Assembly (NCBI RefSeq): GCF_003573695.1
Contig: NC_039359.1
Coordinates: 91,235,385 to 91,299,384, forward strand
Source of the DNA: Papaver somniferum
Lineage: Eukaryota > Streptophyta > Magnoliopsida > Ranunculales > Papaveraceae
Length of the DNA: 64,000 bases
Reading direction: 5' to 3'
The position numbers and the translations under genes are program-made. The notes below the pieces were generated by a model. It worked only from the letters and a program-made list of their open reading frames with translations. It had not been told where the DNA came from and searched no databases. The stretch's first letter is position 1; each line of letters begins with the position of its first letter. Positions 45,315 to 55,305 of this stretch are shown piece by piece.

Positions 45315-47897
45315 TGATGAGTGCCAAATATTGTATATATTTATCCCTTTTTGTTGGCATTTTAACTCATCTTTTATGCGTTAATTCTACATATTGTCCC
45401 ATATTCTGTATTTTCAGTGTTTTCAAGAATAAATATTTTTATTAATTAATTTTTGCATTTTTAGGTAATAAATAAAGTCTGGATGAGTCGTGGAGCGAAA
45501 GGAGCAGAAAAGTAGTGAAAAGCCGGGAGAAATTACGCAAGGAAGCCGCGAAGAATGATGCGCACAACCTCATTTTCTACACACAAAAGCGCCTCAGTTC
45601 TCAGCCATCAGATCAGTTCTCAGAAGCATCCGACGGTCGCTCCTTCATAGAGCATCAAAATCGGAAGTCTCTGCCAAGCACCACAGCGCTGAAATTCCAA
45701 GCCTTCAGATTAGATGGTAGTTGAATCCAACGGTCGCTCCCTTGCTGTGCATCAAAGTTTGATATCTCCGCCTTACACTACAGCACCTAACTCCATCTGG
45801 TGCCGTTAACTTCGTTGCACCTCAGAATCCGACGGTCGCTTCACACATCCTTCCATCTATCCGTTCGATTCCACTCAGATCTAATGATCCAACATCTAAG
45901 CTTCGCAAATATCGAACTCGATGCAGCCGCTTCACACCCTAGCACCGAACCCATCCACCCCAAACAAACAGACCCTTCTCCCATTCTTCTCCCGAGCTCT
46001 TCTTCCCCTTCTTCCCAAAAAAATTGCAGAGCTCTGCAACACCACCTCCTCCTCTGTCTCCTCTGCCGCAACCATTCCTTCACCACCACCAGTTCCATCA
46101 CTGCCACCACCATCTCCAACACCCGACAACACCCTAGCCTAGCTATTTTCTTCATCTCACAACCTCTGAAACCCTAGGTTTTGGGGTGAGTAAAATAACT
46201 AGAAATTAGGGGACAATAGGAGCAGGAAGAGCATCAGAGGGACATCAAGAAGCACGGGTCGAGCAAATTTTGGGAGTTTGTAAGTAAATTTTATGTAATT
46301 TAAAATTGCCCTAATTTTCTGATTTGGGGAAAATGGGTGTAAACCCTAATTTGCTAATTTGGGTATAAAAGGGGATGTGTATGAGATGTTAAAAGTTGTT
46401 CTTGGACTAGCCAAGTTTCCCCCTGATTGGGTTAGGTTAATTTCAATTGTTCCTGCACTTGTTCAATGTGTGATATTCCTGTAATGCTTGTGTTCTTGTT
46501 ATAATTGTATTTGTATCCTGTTAGTGTGTTAGATGTTTGTGTTCACATGTTAATTTCAGTTAAATGTTTGTTTGTGTGTGTTCATGTTAGACTTTTTATT
46601 CACTGTTAAATGTTCACTGTTATGCTCACTGCCCTGTAATGTTAGTGTAATGATTGTCATGTTCTAAACCATCATGCTAGGGACTTGATAAATCACTAAT
46701 TTCTTATTGTGTAGTACATTGATTATATTGCTTTAGAAGGCTAAGCAGGTTTAGGAAAAACTTGAACTTAGCTCATCATCACCTCACTTTCACAATGTAT
46801 GCCAAGTATACTTTGTAGTTAGGTTCATGAGCTGTTGATAAGCTGCAACTCAAGCTGAATTCATAATCCCTTGACTAGTTGTGCTGTAGAAAGACAATTA
46901 GTGCTTTGGAAAGAATACCATAGTTGTGTTTAACTTTCTATAGGAGAATACATAATAAAAGTTAGAGTGAATTCAACCCCTAGTTCCCATCCATAATCAA
47001 CCTTCCCTGTCATCCATAAATCCATCTTCAACTGTTAGTCTTGTTTTCTTTCACTTGTTTGTTTTACCTGCATTTTCTGTTTTGCATTTTCTTTACTACT
47101 TGCTCCCCCTGCTGCCACTTTTGCTGCATTTCTTCTACTGTTGCAATTGCTGCTGCAGCACTTCTGCTGCTCTGCCAAGTTGCTGCTGCTGCTGCCTTTC
47201 TGCAGCTGCTGCTGTCACTCCTTGCCTTGTGCTGCTGCTGCAGTACTGCTCCATTCTTCTGCTGCAGATGCTGTTGCTGTTTACCACTCCCTGTTGCAGC
47301 TGCCCTGCCAAGCTGCTGCCACTTCTTGCTACTCCTTGGCCAAGCCAAAGACTGCTGCTTCAACTGAATCAAGGCCCTAAGCCCATTTCACAGTTGAACT
47401 GTTGAGCCCAAAGCTCAAATCAGTTCACTAAAACAAAGCCCAGATTTCAAAGACCAAGCCCAGTTTCTAAAACCAAAAGCCCAGAGCACAAATCGGGCTC
47501 ATCAGAAGACCATAACCAAAGCCCAATTACTGTGAAAGACCATTTCACTGTTAAGGTGAAATTGAGCCCAAAGCTCAATCAAAGGACCAAAACCCATTTG
47601 CACTTCAAAGATAACTGAGCCCAAGCTCAGTTCATTTCATTTTTAACAAACCCACTAAGCCCAATTCATTCAAAGGGCATTCAAACCCATTAGTACTCAA
47701 AGCCAATTTAAGCCAAAAGGCTTCTAAGCCCAAAGCAAATCTAGGAACCCAATTAGCTAAAACACTTCCAAAACACACCCGATCTCTGTGGATCGACCCG
47801 TACTTGCACGAGCTACAACTGACGACCGTGCACTTGCGGTATTACTGTAGGCCCGTTTTCATCGCATCATTTATATACACATCTCCGGACCTGCCAA
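45315..47897 (+). repeat. Gypsy-D 5' LTR
   Basis: Starts TGATGAGTGCC. It contains a CTG/CTT-rich block (47101-47300) and many copies of AGCCCAAAGC (47380-47740). Short frames within it recur identically in the other LTR and are not genes. Confidence 0.9.
46364..46372 (+). promoter_or_regulatory. TATA box, Gypsy-D 5' LTR
   Basis: TATAAAAGG, with an upstream AAACCCTAATTTGC. It is unchanged in the 3' LTR. Confidence 0.65.
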
Positions 47898-47902
47898 GTT
47901 TT

Positions 47903-47920
47903 TGGCGCCGCTGCCGGGGA
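47903..47920 (+). other. Gypsy-D primer-binding site
   Basis: TGGCGCCGCTGCCGGGGA, five to six bases after the LTR end. It is an extended match to the TGGCGCC-type site of Athila-like elements. Confidence 0.8.
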
Positions 47921-48707
47921 TTGGTGCTGTGTTTTATCTGTGTTTTTCTTAGCTATTTTGCATTTCATTTCATAGCATTTGCATCTGCATCTGCTTCATT
48001 TCATTTGCTGTTGGACCTGCTGATTCTGAACCTGTTTTTCCTCTGCTGGGACGCCACCAAGGAAAAGAACCAAAACCCAACTGGGTTTTTGCAACAATAT
48101 CAGAGCAGCTGGGCTGTGCTACAAAGGTAAGCCTAAACCCATTTCATTAAGAGAACCCAACCTGTGGGCTTCCAAATTTCTTTAATTGTGGGCTTGTAAT
48201 AATTAACCCAATTTTTTGGGCTTTTTATTTTTCTATTTTGGGTTTGTAATAATTTATTTTTGGGCTTGTTGTTTAATTTGTGGGCTTGTATTTATTTTGT
48301 GTGGGCTTGTTTAAATTTTTCCATTGGACTTGTATTTTGGACTCTGGGTTTAAACCCAGCTGATAACCGATTGTGGACCGCAGCCTTCCTTCCATTTCAT
48401 TAGAGGCGTGCACAGTGGGCTTGCTCCCATTTCAAAAAAACCAAATTTTATTTTCTTCTTTTTTTATTAAAAAAAAAAAAAAAAAATGTTGCTCCTAATT
48501 TCAAAAACCAAAAACTTTTCTCCCATTCAAAAACCAAATTTTACTTGCTCCCATTTTGACAACCAAATTTTTTCTAACATATCCCATTAAAACCAAACTT
48601 GCCAAAAAAATGTCTCCCACCAAAACCAAAATTTTCCCAAAAATCCAAACCCTTTAAAAACCAAATTCTGAGCTTTGTAACATAGTCACTTAGCTTTTGA
48701 GCCAATC
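47921..48707 (+). other. Gypsy-D leader
   Basis: Noncoding. It includes many TGGGCTTG repeats (48170-48320) and an A-rich stretch (48468-48487). No start-proximal frame is protein-like until 48708. Confidence 0.5.
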
Positions 48708-49876
48708 ATGTCTGGATATTGGTCTGCTCCTGGGGATGGAAATAAAACTCTTAGAGAACTTGCTTATGGGCATCTGCCACGTTATGAACCTTCCACGGAC
48801 CATGATGTCAATAGTCATAGGAATTATTATGGACATTTTCAAAGTCCCGAGCCGCAATACATGAACCCTAATGACTATTCATACATGCATCATTCGCCAC
48901 AACGTGAAAATGAACACTTTGCTAGTGCCTCACTCACCCAATCATCACTTATGGATCAAATAGAAGCTCGAATCACAGCTTTAGAAATGCAAGCACATGA
49001 GGAATCTGTCACATCTAATTTTCTTAGGCAACCTGAAATCTATGCATGTCCCACATGTGGTAGTTTAGACCACCCTGTTGAGCATTGTCATATTTTGCAT
49101 AATTTTAGGCCATCTATAGAAAATCCAAGGTATGAAATGCCCATAAATTGTGAGAATGGTAGTCATTGGGAACATAATCAATCCTTTGAGGGTTGTGATC
49201 AATCTTTTATAAACCCTAATGACCATGCACACATGTACCAATCACCACAATTTGAACATGAAGAATTTTGTACTCCCATGAATTTAGACTCCACCACAGA
49301 AGCTTTTAGACTCAGTGAGCAAAACTTCGATAGATCTACATCACGAATTAAGGCACATTTAGATCAGATTTTGCTTCACCTACAAAAGGAGGAAATTCAT
49401 GAGGAAATGTATGTTGTCCCTAATGAAGTGTCTAGTCCCATTCATGTAAATGATGATATGAACCTAATTTAGAGGAACATGAATCGACTAACGACACCAC
49501 CACTTTTAATGAGGACCAATATGCATGCTACCATGATGATGATTATGATGATTATGATGATATGTTAGAAGAACATGAAAATATTGTGGAACCTGTTGGT
49601 TCAATAACATATGGCTTCTCGCCCTCGACCTTCATGAATGTTGTTTTTTCTAATACTCATTGTAATTCATATGATTTTGATATTGACATGGGATTCGTAC
49701 AATTATTCTGTGAAGATGAGCATGACATAGGAATAGTTGAATCTTCTGTAGACACTAATATGCATGAAAATATATTTGATGTGTCTGATTCTCTACCTAG
49801 GTCACATTGTGATATTTCTCCTGATTTGCCGATGCATGAGAATAATTTGTTGATGATGTTGATGATTCTAGTGTGA
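48708..49876 (+). pseudogene. Gypsy-D zinc-knuckle protein (frameshifted)
   Basis: ATG 48708 (MSGYWSAPGDGNKTLREL) opens 254 residues. A predicted helix (LMDQIEARITALEMQAHEES, residues 81-100) precedes a CCHC knuckle, CPTCGSLDHPVEHC (Cys114, Cys117, His122, Cys127). Two repeats of NPND-x-(S/A)-(Y/H)-MH-QSP type flank it (residues 53-64 and about 168-179). A frame change near 49468 links to an acidic Asp/Tyr-rich run and to 49562-49876. The knuckle and position suggest a Gag-like RNA-binding role, but I see no capsid domain. The break is inherited, since the LTRs are almost identical. Confidence 0.65.
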
Positions 49877-49922
49877 ACTTGCCAATGTGATGATGATTGT
49901 GAGCATGATGTGACATGTGTAG

Positions 49923-50459
49923 ATGATTAGAGATTTTGATTTGATTGATAATGATATGCCTATTCTTCTACCTAAGTCACAATCTGATGGCCTTCCACCC
50001 AACCTAGATTTGGTTTGTACCAATATTGTAAAACCAATTTTTCTGAAAATTCCTAACCTAGGTTTGGAACTGTGTGCTTCCCAAGTCCTCTTGGACTATT
50101 TTGCTTCCAAATATAATACATTTGAGGAACCACAGTTGGAAATAGCATGTTTGCCCGTCCCTAGCACAGTTCATTTCGAGCTAGACCTTTTGCATGATGA
50201 ACCCCCGAAACTGCGCGATTTTGTTTTCAAAACTATATCTTCTGTAAAATCCAGGTTTGGGGGTAGCTCATTTTGTTTCACAGTTTCACTTGCGTTTCTT
50301 TCCTGTTATTATTGTGTGAAGCTGTTGAAATGTCTACACTTCGTCTTTTGGGTTGATCCTCAACTCTTTAGATTGTTAGTGTATGGTGAATTTTTTGTAT
50401 ATAATCCAGTAGATAAAATTTTAAAAACCCTTTTGTTCCTTTTGTATATATTTTGCTAA
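49923..50459 (+). CDS. Gypsy-D hydrophobic protein of unknown function
   Basis: 178 residues are open. The first 100 are moderately acidic with LGLELCASQVLLDYFASKY and PPKLRDFVFKTIS. Residues 115-140 (GSSFCFTVSLAFLSCYYCVK) and 160-178 are strongly hydrophobic and could span a membrane. The true start may lie upstream, because the preceding segment is frame-shifted from the zinc-knuckle ORF. Athila-like elements can carry an extra ORF with membrane-like segments near this place, but I cannot show homology. It may simply be the tail of the same ancestral protein. Confidence 0.4.
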   Translation: MIRDFDLIDNDMPILLPKSQSDGLPPNLDLVCTNIVKPIFLKIPNLGLELCASQVLLDYFASKYNTFEEPQLEIACLPVPSTVHFELDLLHDEPPKLRDFVFKTISSVKSRFGGSSFCFTVSLAFLSCYYCVKLLKCLHFVFWVDPQLFRLLVYGEFFVYNPVDKILKTLLFLLYIFC

Positions 50460-50633
50460 TCCAATATGATCTCGGCTGAAATATGTTGGATTTTTGCCTT
50501 GAATAACGGAGTTTTAATTCTGCTTTCGCCGAAATCGGGTATTCTCTCTCCTTTTACTCTACTCAGCATGTCCCTTTCCATATGTGCATTTTAATTCTTT
50601 CCATATTTTGAAACATTGAGGACAATGTTTAGT

Positions 50634-50651
50634 TTAGGTTTGGGGGTATAG
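50634..50651 (+). other. Internal polypurine-like tract in Gypsy-D
   Basis: TTAGGTTTGGGGGTATAG, following GAGGACAATG. It is nearly the same as the terminal tract at 51838-51853 but 1.2 kb upstream. Confidence 0.5.
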
Positions 50652-51698
50652 AGTAGATACCACGATAATTGCTATAATTGAAAACGAACTCCTTCTTCTT
50701 TTTGAAAAAATTGAAAAATTCCAAAAAAATTAAAAAATCAAAATTCAAAAAATTAAAAATGAAAAATCATAAAAAATGGAGCTCATTTACCTTGAAATGT
50801 TGACTCTTGTGCAAATATGTATTTTTTATTAGGAGTCTTAGTCTAGATATTTAGGCACCCTGATTCTAGCACAATTCACATAGTGATAAGAAATTTGCAC
50901 GCGCACGATCTACCAATACATGTATGGCCTCGATCTTCAAGGTGTTGGATAGGAAGTTACGATTGCCAATCACTTTAGAATACTGAACGAAACTTGACTA
51001 GCTTGTTCTTTGGTTGGTTGGGATAGAAGGTGGAGGTTACATTAAGAAAGACAACCATCGAATTTAACTGGGTGCATCAAAAAGGGCTACCTCTTGCAAA
51101 GTGTCATGTAATTTTTGTTTCCTTTTGTATGTATCAAAAGTGTTTTGTTCAAAAAAAAAAAAAAAAAAAAAAAAAAAAACGATGTATATATTCAGAAAAA
51201 AAAAATATATCAGAAAAATACAAAAAAAAAAAATCAAGTATTTATCAATTCCATCATCTCTTTGTCCAAAAATAAAAGAGAGTAGTCAATGTAAATAAGA
51301 GTCATGTAAAGAGTTATTTTTGATTCATTGTAATAAGCAAGGAAGGGTGTATGCCATTGATGTACAACGCGAGAAATTGTGAAATACCTCCAACTCATTC
51401 ACAATTCTCGTAAAGTCCGGACAGCTAGCTAGATTTCGACCTCAGTTCTTAGCCTGAGAAACTATCTCTTGGTGATTAGTAGTCATAACTTCAGATCTTT
51501 CTTTATACATGTGTAGATACACTTTACACTCTTATCACATGTCCTTATTTGTTATCAGTGCTAGGATTGTGCCTTCGATAGCTAGATTGACATCTCCATT
51601 TTGCTGTGAGCTTAACTGTTTTGCACATGTCACGTTTGATGGAATATGAGCTTATATTTTGTCCTTAGGTTTTGTAGGCACACCTCTGGTAAACCTTC
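50652..51698 (+). other. Gypsy-D 3' noncoding region
   Basis: No coding signal. It contains an A-rich, GAAAAATT-type stretch (50700-50780) and a 30-bp A run (about 51150-51179). Confidence 0.6.
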
Positions 51699-51766
51699 AC
51701 GAGACTTCAACTCGTCCACTAGGGACACTTAGTGGTTTAAAAGGCTTAGTGCATACGCTAAATGCA
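51699..51766 (+). other. Three adjacent hairpins in the Gypsy-D 3' leader
   Basis: Stem 1 is ACGAG/CTCGT (51699-51715). Stem 2 is CCACTA/TAGTGG, perfect (51716-51735). Stem 3 is TGCAT/ATGCA (51750-51766). It is homologous to Gypsy-B 10149-10214. Relative to Gypsy-B, stem 1 has two compensatory pair changes. Confidence 0.55.
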
Positions 51767-51837
51767 TTCGAGAGACCAGCGACAGTGGTATAGGTAGGAT
51801 TTCCTTAGTTTTGTTTTACTTGAGGACAAGTAAAATT

Positions 51838-51853
51838 CAGGTTTGGGGGTATT
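51838..51853 (+). other. Gypsy-D polypurine tract
   Basis: CAGGTTTGGGGGTATT directly before the 3' LTR. Confidence 0.75.
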
Positions 51854-54436
51854 TGATGAGTGCCAAATATTGTATATATTTATCCCTTTTTGTTGGCATT
51901 TTAACTCATCTTTTATGCGTTAATTCTACATATTGTCCCATATTCTGTATTTTCAGTGTTTTCAAGAATAAATATTTTTATTAATTAATTTTTGCATTTT
52001 TAGCTAATAAATAAAGTCTGGATGAGTCGTGGAGCGAAAAGAGCAGAAAAGTAGTGAAAAGCCGGGAGAAATTACGCAAGGAAGCCGCGAAGAATGATGC
52101 GCACAACCTCATTTTCTACACACAAAAGCGCCTCAGTTCTCAGCCATCAGATCAGTTCTCAGAAGCATCCGACGGTCGCTCCTTCATAGAGCATCAAAAT
52201 CAGAAGTCTCTGCCAAGCACCACAGCGCTGAAATTCCAAGCCTTCAGATTAGATGGTAGTTGAATCCAACGGTTGCTCCCTTGCTGTGCATCAAAGTTTG
52301 ATATCTCCGTCTTACACTACAGCACCTAACTCCATCTGGTGCCGTTAACTTCGTTGCACCTCAGAATCCGACGGTCGCTTCACACATCCTTCCATCTATC
52401 CGTTCGATTCCACTCAGATCTAATGATCCAACATCTAAGCTTCGCAAATATCGAACTCGATGCAGCCGCTTCACACCCTAGCACCGAACCCATCCACCCC
52501 AAACAAACAGACCCTTCTCCCATTCTTCTCCCGAGCTCTTCTTCCCCTTCTTCCCAAAAAAATTGCAGAGCTCTGCAACACCACCTCCTCCTCTGTCTCC
52601 TCTGCCGCAACCATTCCTTCACCACCACCAGTTCCATCACTGCCACCACCATCTCCAACACCCGACAACACCCTAGCCTAGCTATTTTCTTCATCTCACA
52701 ACCTCTGAAACCCTAGGTTTTGGGGTGAGTAAAATAACTAGAAATTAGGGGACAATAGGAGCAGGAAGAGCATCAGAGGGACATCAAGAAGCATGGGTCG
52801 AGCAAATTTTGGTAGTTTGTAAGTAAATTTTATGTAATTTAAAATTGCCCTAATTTTCTGATTTGGGGAAAATGGGTGTAAACCCTAATTTGCTAATTTG
52901 GGTATAAAAGGGGATGTGTATGAGATGTTAAAAGTTGTTCTTGGACTAGCCAAGTTTCCCCCTGATTGGGTTAGGTTAATTTCAATTGTTCCTGCACTTG
53001 TTCAATGTGTGATATTCCTGTAATGCTTGTGTTCTTGTTATAATTGTATTTGTATCCTGTTAGTGTGTTAGATGTTTGTGTTCACATGTTAATTTCAGTT
53101 AAATGTTTGTTTGTGTGTGTTCATGTTAGACTTTCTATTCACTGTTAAATGTTCACTGTTATGCTCACTGCCCTGTAATGTTAGTGTAATGATTGTCATG
53201 TTCTAAACCATCATGCTAGGGACTTGATAAATCACTAATTTCTTATTGTGTAGTACATTGATTATATTGCTTTAGAAGGCTAAGCAGGTTTAGGAAAAAC
53301 TTGAACTTAGCTCATCATCACCTCACTTTCACAATGTATGCCAAGTATACTTTGTAGTTAGGTTCATGAGCTGTTGATAAGCTGCAACTCAAGCTGAATT
53401 CATAATCCCTTGACTAGTTGTGCTGTAGAAAGACAATTAGTGCTTTGGAAAGAATACCATAGTTGTGTTTAACTTTCTATAGGAGAATACATAATAAAAG
53501 TTAGAGTGAATTCAACCCCTAGTTCCCATCCATAATCAACCTTCCCTGTCATCCATAAATCCATCTTCAACTGTTAGTCTTGTTTTCTTTCACTTGTTTG
53601 TTTTACCTGCATTTTCTGTTTTGCATTTTCTTTACTACTTGCTCCCCCTGCTGCCACTTTTGCTGCATTTCTTCTACTGTTGCAATTGCTGCTGCAGCAC
53701 TTCTGCTGCTCTGCCAAGTTGCTGCTGCTGCTGCCTTTCTGCAGCTGCTGCTGTCACTCCTTGCCTTGTGCTGCTGCTGCAGTACTGCTCCATTCTTCTG
53801 CTGCAGCTGCTGTTGCTGTTTACCACTCCCTGTTGCAGCTGCCCTGCCAAGCTGCTGCCACTTCTTGATACTCCTTGGCCAAGCCAAAGACTGCTGCTTC
53901 AACTGAATCAAGGCCCTAAGCCCATTTCACAGTTGAACTGTTGAGCCCAAAGCTCAAATCAGTTCACTAAAACAAATCCCTGATTTCAAAGACCAAGCCC
54001 AGTTTCTAAAACCAAAAGCCCAGAGCACAAATTGGGCTCATCAGAAGACCATAACCAAAGCCCAATTACTGTGAAAGACCATTTCACTGTTAAGGTGAAA
54101 TTGAGCCCAAAGCTCAATCAAAGGACCAAAACCCATTTGCACTTCAAAGATAACTGAGCCCAAGCTCAGTTCATTTCATTTTTAACAAACCCACTAAGCC
54201 CAATTCATTCAAAGGGCATTCAAACCCATTAGTACTCAAAGCCAATTTAAGCCAAAAGGCTTCTAAGCCCAAAGCAAATCTAGGAACCCAATTAGCTAAA
54301 ACACTTCCAAAACACACCCGATCTCTGTGGATCGACCCGTACTTGCACGAGCTACAACTGACGACCGTGCACTTGCGGTATTACTGTAGGCCCGTTTTCA
54401 TCGCATCATTTTTACACACCTTTCCGGGGCCCAACA
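51854..54436 (+). repeat. Gypsy-D 3' LTR
   Basis: Near-identical partner of 45315-47897, except for the last 27 bp, which are strongly diverged. Confidence 0.9.
52903..52911 (+). promoter_or_regulatory. TATA box, Gypsy-D 3' LTR
   Basis: TATAAAAGG, the same as at 46364. It could drive read-through transcription into Gypsy-C. Confidence 0.6.
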
Positions 54437-54441
54437 CTACC
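54437..54441. repeat. Gypsy-D target duplication, right
   Basis: CTACC followed by AAACGAAGGGTTGG, which continues the Gypsy-C LTR. Confidence 0.9.
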
Positions 54442-55219
54442 AAACGAAGGGTTGGAATAATCAACGACTACCTTTCCTCCTAAGATGCAAAATCTCGACC
54501 GTTGAAGGTCACCACCGAGCCGGCAAGTCTCCCAAGCTCAACTTTCCAGACAACAACAACGTGCTACATGTTTTCCACGAAAACACTCGAGACATCATCG
54601 CATGTCACAAACTGGGGGATGCTCATTGGGTATTGGTTTGGCGGTTTACAGCGTGCGGCGTACACTACCCCCGTTATAAGAAAGTGCCATAAGGATGAGG
54701 TGGTTAGTAAATACATGGAGTAATGGTGAAACGCTTTATTTTATGGAACATCAATTCCAGGCGTTACCGGTTACTACGTCCTCCCATTTACTCACCCGTT
54801 TTCCATTTCTTAATGAGACCGGAGTACGTTTCACTTCGACTTGTAAAAATAGGTATTACTTATTTCTACCGAAAACAAGTTTTTGTCAGGAGCATACAAC
54901 ACTCAGAAATCACCTGTTAGCTTTCCCATCTGTTGGCTTACTCTTTCTGATACAAGTCAAAACAACTACTCTTCCAGAATCAACTATTCTGGTCTTACCA
55001 CTCTCTTTTCTTCCCGACCCAAAACCAACCCTTCTCCTCCATTTTGTGACCGAAGCAAGTATGGAACGTCCATTTCTTGGTTTAGGCTGGACTTGTACAG
55101 ATTGATCTCTCGAACCTAAAGTACTCCCTTGCAGTACATTGTTTAGGGTTTATACTTGTTTCTCACCCACATCACACGAAATTACCGAAACCACCAGAAA
55201 CTGTTTTCACCCTCAAACA
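54442..55219 (+). repeat. Gypsy-C 5' LTR, second segment
   Basis: Continues the LTR after Gypsy-D and matches 62281-63050. The TATA box found in the other LTR is altered here (TAAAAATA at 54844-54851). Confidence 0.9.
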
Positions 55220-55221
55220 AT

Positions 55222-55237
55222 TGGCGACCACAGTGGA
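55222..55237 (+). other. Gypsy-C primer-binding site
   Basis: TGGCGACCACAGTGGA, two bases after the LTR end. TGGCGAC-type sites are known in Ogre/Tat elements. Confidence 0.7.
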
Positions 55238-55305
55238 AGATCAATCTCTCGGTTTCAATATCGATTTCCAACTTTCCGATATCACCTTTCACTTCTAACT
55301 CCAAC

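Larger units (their letters stand above)
45315..54436 (+). mobile_element. Gypsy-D: young non-autonomous Athila-like element
   Basis: LTRs 45315-47897 and 51854-54436 differ at only about a dozen positions by eye over 2.55 kb. A TTTTTGGCGCCGCTGCCGGGGA primer site, a TTTGGGGGTATT polypurine tract and CTACC target duplications are intact. The 3.95-kb interior has no protease, RT, RNase H or integrase. It encodes a zinc-knuckle protein and a hydrophobic protein in broken frames. The 3' noncoding block and polypurine tract match Gypsy-B, so an Athila-like helper is likely. The empty-site sequence is available in the right Gypsy-C LTR (GGCTACCAAACTAAGG, 62277). Confidence 0.9.

Noticed and set aside
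45515..46177. Frames such as MKSREKLRKEAAKNDAHNL and MPLTSLHLRIRRSLH, repeated at 52054-52716
   Set aside because: They are within the Gypsy-D LTR upstream of its TATA box, overlap frames on the other strand and resemble no known protein.
47041..47405. Cys/Leu-rich and Gln/Ala-rich frames over the CTG-rich block, repeated at 53580-53944
   Set aside because: Low-complexity trinucleotide DNA gives open frames in several registers on both strands. It is part of the Gypsy-D LTR.
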